Source of the DNA: CAZUAQ01 sp964618455
GTDB taxonomy: Bacteria > Planctomycetota > Phycisphaerae > UBA1845 > PWPN01
Assembly: GCA_964618455.1 (NCBI GenBank)
Contig: CAZUAQ010000007.1
Coordinates: forward strand, 86,537-150,536
Direction: 5' to 3'
Length of the DNA stretch: 64,000 nt
This document shows, one piece after another, positions 8,921-17,018 of the stretch (its first letter is position 1; each line of letters opens with the position of its first letter). A program made the position numbers and the translations under genes. The notes under the pieces were generated by a model. It was not told the origin of the DNA. It made no database searches and was given only the letters and a program-made list of their open reading frames with translations.

Positions 8921-9076
8921 GCGATGACTCGTTCTGCTCAGGCTCGTGCTCTGAACGTATTGTAACGAAAAAGCGCGCTGAGGTACCATGTCACTTTCGT
9001 CGATGCAGCGGAGTGAGCGAGTTTCTCTCGACGACGCGTATGCAAGGCCGCACATACTCGGATTCGGGGTACGCGC

Positions 9077-9766
9077 ATGAACGATTCAGATGTTCTCGAT
9101 CGCTATCCTGCCCGCGAGGAAACCTGCATCCTCGCCGGGCGAACGTACAGGATGATCCTTCCGGCGGATCAGGATGCCCTGCTTGACGATCCGCGAACAC
9201 ACGCGCGTTTCGCTCAGGATGAATACATGCCCTACTGGGCTCAGCCGTGGCCGGCTTCGAGGTTGCTGATTGAATACCTGGTGAAACACAAGCCCTCCGT
9301 GACGTCCCGCGTGGTCGAGCTGGGCGCGGGGCTGGGACTGCTTTCACTGGTACTCCGTGATGTCCTGGGCTGGTCGATGATCGCATCGGATTATGAGGAG
9401 GATGCCCTTGCCTTTGCTCGGCACAATGCCCACTTGAACAAACAGCCACCTCTCGAGACTTGCAGTCTCGATTTCCGAAATCTCCCCGAGCAGCCGTGTT
9501 GGGACGCCGTGGTCGGCGCCGACCTGCTCTACGAGACGCGGCTTGTGGCACCGCTCGCCGATTGGCTGGCGCGGGCCCTGACGTCGGGGGGAAGAGCGTG
9601 GATCTGCGACCCCTGCCGCTCGGCGGCGGACGGTTTTCCGGCCTGCCTGGAGCGGTTAGGATTGAGCGTTGATCGCGTCAACCTTGACAACAGTGACGCC
9701 GGCCAAGGCAGTCGCGGTCGAGTCTGGTTCATCCGCAAAGTTTCGTCCCAAGGGAGTGTATCATGA
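9077..9766 (+). CDS. Class I SAM-dependent methyltransferase (METTL21/nicotinamide-like family)
   Basis: A 229-residue cytoplasmic enzyme. The SAM-binding motif I is VVELGAGLGLLSL, the acidic residue after strand 2 is in IASDYEED, and the post-I motif VVGADLLYET resembles the protein-lysine methyltransferase group (Methyltransf_16). The entry motif PYWAQPWPASRLL is characteristic of that group. It overlaps the next gene by 4 bases (ATGA), so the two are translationally coupled. Confidence 0.8.
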   Translation: MNDSDVLDRYPAREETCILAGRTYRMILPADQDALLDDPRTHARFAQDEYMPYWAQPWPASRLLIEYLVKHKPSVTSRVVELGAGLGLLSLVLRDVLGWSMIASDYEEDALAFARHNAHLNKQPPLETCSLDFRNLPEQPCWDAVVGADLLYETRLVAPLADWLARALTSGGRAWICDPCRSAADGFPACLERLGLSVDRVNLDNSDAGQGSRGRVWFIRKVSSQGSVS

Positions 9767-10692
9767 TGCCTCGCCGCGCAGGAGAGTCTCTGCTGCCAAC
9801 TTCGATCAACCTGTTGATGTTCTTGGCCATGCTGATGCCGATGGGTTGTGATTCGACGTCTACCTCCGAGGAGGATGCGACGATCGAGCGCATCAGTGCG
9901 GGTTCTCAGATGAAGCCCGCCGTTGCGGATGGAAAGGTGCGCGTGGCCGGCATCATTCTGAAATGGATCACGGCCGAGAAGGAAATGAACTACGAACGCG
10001 CCGAACCCATGATCCGCGAGGCAGCGCGACAGGGGGCACAACTCGTGGTGACCACGGAGTGCTTTCTCGACGGCTATGCCATTCGAGACAAAACGATACC
10101 GATCGACGCGTGGAGAGCATTGGGCGAATCGATCCCGGGAGGGGTCTATCTCGAGCGCCTTCAATCGCTGGCGGACGAACTCGATATTCACCTGGTGGCG
10201 GGCATGCTGGAACGCGAGGGCCGCGCGACCTACAACGCTGCCGTCATCATCGATCCTGAAGGCCGACTGGTCGGCAGCTACCGCAAGCAGCATCTGGGTC
10301 ATGAACTGGTGCGGAACACGTGCGGGGATTCCAGCCCCATTTTCGAAACGCCCTACGGGAAGGTCGGCCTGATGATCTGTGCGGATCGACGTTACCCGGA
10401 AACGATCCGACGCCTGGGAGAGAATGGGGCGGAACTGATCATCTGTCCGTCCGGGGGCATGTGGGGTCCCGAGAAGAACGATCACCATCTCCAGGCTCGC
10501 TCACGTGAGAATGAAGTACCGATCGTCTTCGTGCATCCCATCGAGTTCCTGGTCACCGGCCCGGATGGCGCGATCCTCGACCGGCGGTTCATCGGGGACA
10601 AAATGGATATCCCGAGCGACCGGGTCGGTAACGCTGACGATCTTTCCGAAGTGGCATTGTTCGATCTTTCCGTGCCGAGCAAAGCGCTCTGA
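9763..10692 (+). CDS. Nitrilase-superfamily carbon-nitrogen hydrolase with lipoprotein signal
   Basis: A 309-residue protein. The catalytic triad of the nitrilase/amidase fold is visible: Glu in VVTTECFLDGY, Lys in SYRKQHLG and Cys in LMICADRRYPE. These enzymes hydrolyse nitriles, amides or carbamoyl groups. Unusually, the N-terminus is a hydrophobic segment ending in MLMPMGCDS, a lipobox-like sequence, which suggests export and lipid anchoring, whereas most nitrilases are cytoplasmic. The C-terminus after the fold is short. It starts inside the stop codon of the methyltransferase gene (ATGA overlap), implying co-expression. Confidence 0.8.
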   Translation: MMPRRAGESLLPTSINLLMFLAMLMPMGCDSTSTSEEDATIERISAGSQMKPAVADGKVRVAGIILKWITAEKEMNYERAEPMIREAARQGAQLVVTTECFLDGYAIRDKTIPIDAWRALGESIPGGVYLERLQSLADELDIHLVAGMLEREGRATYNAAVIIDPEGRLVGSYRKQHLGHELVRNTCGDSSPIFETPYGKVGLMICADRRYPETIRRLGENGAELIICPSGGMWGPEKNDHHLQARSRENEVPIVFVHPIEFLVTGPDGAILDRRFIGDKMDIPSDRVGNADDLSEVALFDLSVPSKAL

Positions 10693-11055
10693 CCACTCTG
10701 CTGCCTCTCCCGACAGGTCGGCTCGGACCGACAGTCCGGGCTTGGGGCATGCCTCATCTTTCCCAGTGAGATTTATTCCGAACGACAATGTCCGGGATCG
10801 AGTCTGTCTCTCGCTCCCCAAGGCAGCCCCTAGCGCAATCTCGCCCTATAATTCCTAAATACAGTTCTTCCAATGAGTTGCGCGATTTGTCTCGCTTTAT
10901 TGGTAATTGCTTACTAAAAGTCTTGTGAAAGCAAATCGCTTTGGGCCGGGTTTGCTCCAAGATTTGGAATAATTACGGCACCACGGCGATTATGAGATTT
11001 AGTGAAAGTAAGGGCTGACAGAGGATTCACAAGTACCCCCATTGAGGAAAGAGTG
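10693..11055. other. Gene-free region upstream of the Rrf2 regulator
   Basis: The left 80 bases hold short GC-rich inverted repeats (CCGAC-AG-GTCGG near 10718) without a T run, possibly the end of the nitrilase transcript. From about 10840 it turns AT-rich, with an isolated TATAAT near 10850. No convincing -35/-10 pair or Rrf2 operator was found. Confidence 0.4.
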
Positions 11056-11541
11056 ATGCTCAAGCACAAAGCAGCGTCCTACGCAGTGGCATCCATGGTG
11101 GATCTGGCCCGGCGACACCATGAATCGGAAAAATCAGGCGAAGTCCGCGCCCACAGCATTGCTGAGCGATACGGCTTGCCCGTGTCGTATACGGCGAAAA
11201 TACTGAGCCAACTGGCCAAGGCCTCCCTGCTGAACTCGGGACGCGGGCCACAAGGTGGGTTTTCCCTGGCGCGATCCCCTGAGGACATTACGCTGCTCGA
11301 TATCCTCGAAGCGGTCGGAGCGCTGAGTCACGGCGACGTGCAGTTGGCGTCGGGGATTTCCCCGGCGGTCCAGCGCAATCTCGATCAGATCGTGGATACG
11401 TCCATGAAACAGGCGAAGGATCATCTCGCCGAGTCGACCCTGGCGGATCTGATGAGGGAAGGGCGTGAACGCGAAGAGAATCGCGGCCAGTCGACGCCCC
11501 CCAGCGGACAATATGAGCCGACCCGCCCGGTTCTGGCCTGA
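11056..11541 (+). CDS. Rrf2 family transcriptional regulator without Fe-S cysteines
   Basis: A 161-residue regulator. The winged helix-turn-helix is in HSIAERYGLPVSYTAKILSQLAKASLL and the wing in GRGPQGGFSLARSPEDITLLDILEAV, the most recognisable Rrf2 signature. IscR, NsrR and RsrR use three cysteines in the loop after the dimerisation helix to bind an iron-sulfur cluster; this protein has no cysteine at all, so it is closer to cluster-free members such as CymR in mechanism. Start at 11056, because GAGGAAAGAG precedes it and the fold begins there. It is monocistronic, followed by a terminator. Its targets are not evident. Confidence 0.85.
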   Translation: MLKHKAASYAVASMVDLARRHHESEKSGEVRAHSIAERYGLPVSYTAKILSQLAKASLLNSGRGPQGGFSLARSPEDITLLDILEAVGALSHGDVQLASGISPAVQRNLDQIVDTSMKQAKDHLAESTLADLMREGREREENRGQSTPPSGQYEPTRPVLA

Positions 11542-11634
11542 GGCCGTCAGTACAACTGCCCGGCGGCTGACACGATCTTCAAGTCCATCATGCCGCTGGA
11601 TGATTTAGGCTGAGCGGACATTCATCGCGTATTA

Positions 11635-11674
11635 CCCTCGATGTTGCACTTCTGACATGCATCGAGGGTTTTTT
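11635..11674 (+). terminator. Rho-independent terminator after the Rrf2 gene
   Basis: Arms CCCTCGATG (11635-11643) and CATCGAGGG (11660-11668), a 16-base loop and six T residues (11669-11674). Confidence 0.8.
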
Positions 11675-11700
11675 ATGCGCTCTTCAAGTAAACTGGAGCC

Positions 11701-12252
11701 ATGGCCTCGAACGAGACCCCATCCACGCCGCATCGCAATGCGCAACGTCCCTCGCACTGGCTCTGCCTTTCGGATCGTCAGCTCCTCGATGAATGTGATA
11801 TCGATGTGTACCGCGCGAGCGGTCCCGGTGGCCAGAAGCGGAACAAGACGTCATCGGCGGTTCGACTTCGTCATACGAACTCGGGATTGATCGTCATCGC
11901 CGAAGAGAGTCGCTCGCAGCACGAGAATCGCGAGCGCGCGCTGCGTCGCCTCCGTCAGACGATCGCGCTGAAATTACGAAACGACGTGACGGATGAGCCA
12001 CCTCCCGAAGCCTACGTGGCGGCCCTGGAACGCGACTCGACACTTCGCGTCAATCCGAAACATCCCCAGTACTGGCTGATCGTGCAATACGTCCTGGACG
12101 TCCTTGTGTCGTGTGGCGTGAGTGTCGGCGATACCGCCACTGCGTTGAACATCTCCACGGGCAACTTGATTCGTTTCCTCAAACGGGACGATTCACTCTG
12201 GGCACAGGTTAATTATCTTCGCGATGAGGCGGGACTGTCGCGGTTGCGGTGA
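11701..12252 (+). CDS. Release-factor-like GGQ domain protein (RF-1 domain family)
   Basis: A 183-residue protein consisting mainly of the peptidyl-tRNA hydrolysis domain of class I release factors: SGPGGQKRNKTSSAV places the catalytic GGQ at 43-45. It lacks the codon-recognition domain of RF1/RF2, so it probably acts in ribosome rescue or on other stalled peptidyl-tRNA. ArfB/YaeJ ends in a basic tail that enters the mRNA channel; here the C-terminal 60 residues (ALNISTGNLIRFLKRDDSLW) look like a short helical module instead, so it is a different subgroup. Starts at 11701 (TGGAG upstream). The last 44 bases overlap the 3' end of the convergent phosphoesterase gene. Confidence 0.8.
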   Translation: MASNETPSTPHRNAQRPSHWLCLSDRQLLDECDIDVYRASGPGGQKRNKTSSAVRLRHTNSGLIVIAEESRSQHENRERALRRLRQTIALKLRNDVTDEPPPEAYVAALERDSTLRVNPKHPQYWLIVQYVLDVLVSCGVSVGDTATALNISTGNLIRFLKRDDSLWAQVNYLRDEAGLSRLR

Positions 12253-13732
12253 GCATCGATGGAAGCCGCGCCACTCCCTCGCGATCGATGGGGAGCCCCG
12301 GGGCGACGGTCGGTGATTCGGTGTGAACATGCCGCTGAACGCCGGACTTGGCGTCCTCGCGGGCGAGTCGGCGTGCATCGATCCGCAGATCGCGTAGTGG
12401 ATCTTCCGCCTCCGCGGTCCAGCGGTCATCCACGTGCGAGAACATGCCGTAGGCGATGATCGTCTCCCGGGTCTCGGGATCGCGATACACCTCTATCCAT
12501 CGACCCTCTTGGGGCCAGTCGAGCGTGGAGCAGGTTTCGATTTCCAGGTAACCGCCGTGGTCGATCACGCGATTGCGGTGCCGATGGCCGGCCAGGTGGA
12601 GGATTACCTGGGGATAGGCATTTAACAACGCGACGAAGGCTTCGGCAGTCAGCGTTGAGCCGAAAGAGGTGATGAGGGACTCGCTGGGGTGATGAGAAGC
12701 CACGATGACCTGTTCACCCAGGTCGGCTGCCCGTTCGAGTTGTTCGATGAGGAAGCGGTGTTGCAGTTCAGAAATACCGCCCTCCAGGTAGATTCGGCCT
12801 GGGAGCATGACGGGGTGATCGGTGGTATCCAAGCCGATCAAACGAATCCCGGGCACGGGCACGGTGGCGTACCAGGCGGGCGCGCTGTCCGGATGCTGAA
12901 AGCCATGACCGGGAGGATCGGTGAGCGTGGTGAACATGGACTGGATGTATTCACGACGTGTGTAAAACGCGCGCTGCGGGCGGGGTTCGACGAAGACCGC
13001 CGGCTGGCCGATCGTGGGCGGACCGGTGAACGCGGGCGTGACTTTGCCGTTGGCGTAGCTGCCCGTCGACCGGAACACCGACGGAAGCAGAATGCCGGGT
13101 CGGAGCGGCAGAGTCAGGGGGGCCGTCCGCTCTCCGGTGACATCCTCGATGATGGGGAAAAGCCCGACGGCGTACGTGTCGTGGTTTCCGAAGACGGTGT
13201 ACCAGGGAATGGACGGAGCTTCCCCGTGCGTGTCCTGGCGGTAGAGTCCCCTGGCGGTGAAGGGCGCGTGGGGATCGAGCTCCTGCGAGGGCCGTGCCGC
13301 GGGGTCACGATCATCCGGACCGCTGAGCGGATCGATGGCCTGGCCGTCGAAGACATCGAGCATCCAGGCCAGCTCGTTCCACTGGGCATTGTCGCAGCCG
13401 TCGCCGGTCGAGATCAGGAAATCCACCGTCCGCCCGGAGGAATGGAAATTGTTTGTTGTGCGAAGAATTCCATCGAGGATCTGTGTGGAGGCTGCTTCCC
13501 AGGGCCGCCAGGCGCTTCGCGTCAGCGCCTGGGCGCCGATGAACCGCGCCGGAGACTCTTCGTCGATGACGTGCGTGTCGGAAATGTGGACGAAACGCGT
13601 GATGAGCGGGAGGTCATCGTCGGTCGCCGGCACACTTTCGCGCGCGGGAAGAGGGAGCAGGTCCTCGCCCCCGCACATGAGTCCACCGCACACCACCATC
13701 AAGGCCAGGCCATAAGTATTTTTGAGTTTCAC
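12209..13732 (-). CDS. Secreted calcineurin-like metallophosphoesterase
   Basis: A 507-residue exported protein (N-terminal hydrophobic YGLALMVVCGGLMC). The dinuclear metallophosphoesterase motifs appear in order: HISDTHV (DxH), STGDG (GD), FGNHD (GNHD), VASHHPSE (H) and LAGHRHRN (GHxH). It would hydrolyse phosphomono- or diesters in the periplasm or at the cell surface. The C-terminal 80 residues after the last motif are variable. It is convergent with, and overlaps, the GGQ protein gene by 44 bases. The long frame on the opposite strand (12689-13810) is an antisense shadow. Confidence 0.85.
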   Translation of the reverse strand: MKLKNTYGLALMVVCGGLMCGGEDLLPLPARESVPATDDDLPLITRFVHISDTHVIDEESPARFIGAQALTRSAWRPWEAASTQILDGILRTTNNFHSSGRTVDFLISTGDGCDNAQWNELAWMLDVFDGQAIDPLSGPDDRDPAARPSQELDPHAPFTARGLYRQDTHGEAPSIPWYTVFGNHDTYAVGLFPIIEDVTGERTAPLTLPLRPGILLPSVFRSTGSYANGKVTPAFTGPPTIGQPAVFVEPRPQRAFYTRREYIQSMFTTLTDPPGHGFQHPDSAPAWYATVPVPGIRLIGLDTTDHPVMLPGRIYLEGGISELQHRFLIEQLERAADLGEQVIVASHHPSESLITSFGSTLTAEAFVALLNAYPQVILHLAGHRHRNRVIDHGGYLEIETCSTLDWPQEGRWIEVYRDPETRETIIAYGMFSHVDDRWTAEAEDPLRDLRIDARRLAREDAKSGVQRHVHTESPTVAPGLPIDREGVARLPSMLTATATVPPHREDN

Positions 13733-13816
13733 GCCCTGATGTTAGTGCGAAGCTCCCTACGGAACCACACCCCAGGCGCGTGCGAAGACAGGGATATCGG
13801 CCCCTCCTGAGGATGG

Positions 13817-14977
13817 TCAGCGGACGACGGAGAGCAGGAGTTCCTCAAGGGCGATCGTGTTCTTGAAGATGTCGCATTTCTCGACGATGGTTCGGCGATT
13901 CTCCTCGGCAGCTCGGACACGCTCGGAGGGATGCTCCCAGGCCCATCGGACACCTTCGGCGCACTGCTCGGCGTTACCCACGTCGAAGAGAAAACCATTC
14001 TCCTGATGCCGGATCCAGGGCGTATTGCCCGCGATGCGGCTGACGACCGGAAAGGCCCCGCAACTCATGGCTTCCAGGAGGGATGAACTGGTACCGTCGG
14101 ACAGGGACGATGAGGCATAGATGTCCGAGTCCTGGAGGTGGCGCACGATTTCGGTATGCGGCACTTCGTCAATGAACGTGACGCGGTCCTCGAGGCCGCG
14201 TCGGCTGACATCCTGTTTCATCTCGGCCGTCAGCGGACCTGTGCCGAGGAAAGTGAATGTGAACGGGAAGCCGTTTTGATTCAGAAGGTCGATCGCGGCG
14301 ATCAAGGTCGCGTTGTCATAGACGGGCAGGTGTTTGCGATTACAGAGAATTCGAGGGACGTCGTTCGGAACGCGTTGGTCCGGGGGGCGGAAGAGGGTGG
14401 AATCGACGCCGACAGGAAGAATGGTAATCTTCTCCTCGGGGACACCCAGTTCCCGCAGCCCGTCACGCAACTCCTCGGAGACCACGTGCATCCGATCGGC
14501 GCGGCGGCAGATCCACCGGCTGATCGAACGGCCGAAGAGCGGCAGCGGGAAGGATTGATCCACGCCCCGAGAGGAAACGACCAGGGGGGTGCATTTGGTC
14601 AGGCTGCCCAAGAATCCATTCGATCGCATGTAGGTGGCGAGGACTACGTCCGGGTTAATACGACGGATCAACCGCCGAACGGAGATGGCGCGAACGGGAT
14701 AGAGCCACTTGGGCAGTTCGCCATCCCCCTTGGCGGTACCGACGTAGTGCATCTCCAATCCTTTGATCGGCTTGGGATGGAAGGAGATCAGGCTGACACG
14801 ATGTCCGCGCTGCTGAAAGATGCGGGCGTAGTGAGGCGCCCATGGGGAATTGGAGTGCGCGATCATGCAGAGGTGTATGGGATGCGTTGACTGACCGAGA
14901 TCCGGAGACGTGTACGACGGCACCGATGGCTTGTTGTCGCTTGCGGTATTGAACTCAGACACATCATCACGTTCCAT
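13817..14977 (-). CDS. GT4-type glycosyltransferase (GT-B fold)
   Basis: A 386-residue cytoplasmic or membrane-associated enzyme. The N-terminal Rossmann half starts HLCMIAHSNSPWAPHY. The C-terminal half contains the nucleotide-sugar region ILPVGVDSTLF, TFLGTGPL and the family motif SDGTSSSLLEAMSCGAFPVVS (acidic/EX7E-like region), ending with ENGFLFDVGN. It transfers a sugar from a nucleotide donor, probably in envelope polysaccharide assembly. It is a single gene with no other polysaccharide gene adjacent. Confidence 0.85.
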   Translation of the reverse strand: MERDDVSEFNTASDNKPSVPSYTSPDLGQSTHPIHLCMIAHSNSPWAPHYARIFQQRGHRVSLISFHPKPIKGLEMHYVGTAKGDGELPKWLYPVRAISVRRLIRRINPDVVLATYMRSNGFLGSLTKCTPLVVSSRGVDQSFPLPLFGRSISRWICRRADRMHVVSEELRDGLRELGVPEEKITILPVGVDSTLFRPPDQRVPNDVPRILCNRKHLPVYDNATLIAAIDLLNQNGFPFTFTFLGTGPLTAEMKQDVSRRGLEDRVTFIDEVPHTEIVRHLQDSDIYASSSLSDGTSSSLLEAMSCGAFPVVSRIAGNTPWIRHQENGFLFDVGNAEQCAEGVRWAWEHPSERVRAAEENRRTIVEKCDIFKNTIALEELLLSVVR

Positions 14978-15287
14978 GGGTGAAGCTCATTTGCAGACAC
15001 GACTCGAGGATCGGCAAGTACGATCGGAGAATTCTGAGACCCATTATGCGTCCCTTGGCTACCAACGCTTAGGTAGTACACGCATTGAGTACTGTCAAGC
15101 CAGCTCATCGGTTACATCGGGACAGGTGGATGCTTCAGTATCACGCGATGTTGGTCGACCTTGAGATCGCGAACCTGTTGTTCCACCGGCGATGGCTATT
15201 GCTCTGAGCAGGTCGTCCGTTGGGCAACGGCACTGCACGAAAGGCCGCAATACAAGTCCCACGGTGTGACCCGTGGTCCCTTTATCG
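14978..15287. other. Gene-free spacer
   Basis: Lies between two minus-strand genes. It contains a weak hairpin near the end of the propeller gene (CCACGG and CCGTGG, around 15258-15275) without a T run. No coding signal or clear promoter seen. Confidence 0.35.
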
Positions 15288-16709
15288 TCACTGATCACAG
15301 CCCTGCGTTGCCGGCAAACCGGGGCCGGTCAGGCAGTTGATGAAGATACCGAGTTCGGCGGCGCCGATCGCGTTGTTCTGGTCGAAGTCCGCCGATTCAC
15401 ACTCGGCAGGGATGGATCCCGATCGGAAGCAGGCCTGGAGGCGCGCGAAGTCATTCATGTCCACGTCGGCATCTCCATCGAGATCCGGACCGACCGTTTC
15501 CACAGTCAGCAATACGGAAAGTGTGATCGGCGAGTTGAGCGCCTGGGGCGAAGTCACAATCAAGTCCCCGGAATACTCGCCGGCGTCGAACGTATCCGTG
15601 TTGAGCAAGTTAAGCAGAATGACATCGGTCTCGCCGGAAGAGCGGCCCGTGTTGGGGGATGCGTCCGCCCAGGTGATGGCGGAATCGTCGATGGTGTAAT
15701 CCATCTTGCCCGTGCCGAGATTCTTGATGGTGAACGACGTGCCTGCGGCGGGGGTGCCGATGAACGTCGAGACGGCGATCGAATCGGGGGCGATCTGGAT
15801 GAACGGTCCCGGCTCGGGGAGGACTGCGAGGCCGTCGAGATTCCAGTTCGGCGTGTTGAAGAACTTGGTGGCATTGCCGTTGGAGTTGTCGGCGGCGGCG
15901 GTCTCGATTCGCCAGATACCGTTGTTCGGGCTCGCCACCCAGATCACGCTGTTGTCGACGGAGTAGAAGTCCATCCCCTTGGGCGGGAACGGCACGTTGA
16001 ACGTCTTGACCACGGCGAAACTGTTCGCGATGTCCAGCTTGTAGATCTTCTGCTGGACAACGTCAGAGTGCCAGAGGAAACCGCCGCCACTATCCTCGAA
16101 GAGCAGGCCCTGGCAGACGTTGCCGGGGATCTCGACGTAGCCGGCACCGGTGTCGAAAGGGGCGACTGCGTTACCGGTGTCCGGGTCGATACGGGTCAGG
16201 ACGTTCGGCTGGCCGGTCTGCCGCACGCCGCTGAGCCAGAGCGTCGAGGACACGTCCCAGGCGAGCCCCTCCAGGTAAACGAGATTGCCCAACCCCTCAA
16301 AGGGGAACTGGGGGTTATACGTGACCTGAATCGCCCCGGTGTCGCGATCGATGCGCTTGATGCCGTCCGGCTCCTGGTCACTCTGTTCCTTGACGACGGT
16401 CCAGAGCCGTTCCTGATTGTCGAACGTGAGCTCGTCAAGAAAAGCACCGGCAGGGCTGGGCACGGTGTTGAGGATGATGACGTTGGTGCCGTCGGGATCC
16501 GGCGGCGTCTTGAGGTTGATCGGGTCGATCTCGAGAATGCGGTTGTTGGGGTTGGCGGGGGCCTGCTGGTTGTTGCCCTGGTCGGCGATCCAGACGCGTG
16601 GCACGGCGATCACAGGCATCGCGGCCAGCAGCACGTGCATGCCGAAGGTCGCGATCCCGACACGGTGCGACGCGATCAATACCGTGCGCAGTTCACAGCC
16701 ACGCCTCAT
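15288..16709 (-). CDS. Secreted beta-propeller-like protein with Ig-like and dockerin-type C-terminus
   Basis: A 473-residue exported protein. I chose the ATG at 16709: it opens a signal peptide (TFGMHVLLAAMPVIAV), while the frame further upstream has no similarity and runs antisense into the sulfatase gene. Residues about 40-300 carry propeller-type repeats with YncE/NHL character (LDELTFDNQERLWTVV, GLAWDVSSTLWLSG, IWVASPNNGIWRIE). Next comes a beta-sandwich of the BACON/choice-of-anchor kind (FTIKNLGTGKMDYTI). The last 60 residues hold two calcium-loop repeats (DLDGDADVDMNDFARLQACF and ADFDQNNAIGAAELG), the EF-hand/dockerin tail common in planctomycete secreted proteins. Confidence 0.75.
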   Translation of the reverse strand: MRRGCELRTVLIASHRVGIATFGMHVLLAAMPVIAVPRVWIADQGNNQQAPANPNNRILEIDPINLKTPPDPDGTNVIILNTVPSPAGAFLDELTFDNQERLWTVVKEQSDQEPDGIKRIDRDTGAIQVTYNPQFPFEGLGNLVYLEGLAWDVSSTLWLSGVRQTGQPNVLTRIDPDTGNAVAPFDTGAGYVEIPGNVCQGLLFEDSGGGFLWHSDVVQQKIYKLDIANSFAVVKTFNVPFPPKGMDFYSVDNSVIWVASPNNGIWRIETAAADNSNGNATKFFNTPNWNLDGLAVLPEPGPFIQIAPDSIAVSTFIGTPAAGTSFTIKNLGTGKMDYTIDDSAITWADASPNTGRSSGETDVILLNLLNTDTFDAGEYSGDLIVTSPQALNSPITLSVLLTVETVGPDLDGDADVDMNDFARLQACFRSGSIPAECESADFDQNNAIGAAELGIFINCLTGPGLPATQGCDQ

Positions 16710-17018
16710 TTCCCAAGTCCTTGTCAAATATAAGCTTGAATTGAGCCACGCCGCGAGGCGCGCTCTCTGTAACTCCATATGACGGTAGCATTGGGGTAGC
16801 CTGAAGTCAACGTGGTCGATGTCACTGGCCCATTCCGAAGGGATTCTCGGACGCCCGGTTTCATCGGGGCGATCAAGCGAATCTGGTGAACCCATGAGCA
16901 CGCGAAAGACAGGCGACGGATGCGGTAGTGCTGATGCAGAGAGGTACTCGGCTTGACCCGATGGGCGACGTGTTTGATCATCAACCGTCTCGGAACGTTT
17001 CAGCACGTGGAGGACGCC
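16710..17018. other. Divergent intergenic region
   Basis: Separates the divergent propeller and sulfatase genes and should hold both promoters. I could not pick convincing hexamers. The open frames crossing it are unsupported. Confidence 0.4.

Noticed and set aside
12689..13810. A 373-codon plus-strand open frame opposite the phosphoesterase gene
   Set aside because: Antisense shadow; all the metallophosphoesterase motifs are on the minus strand.
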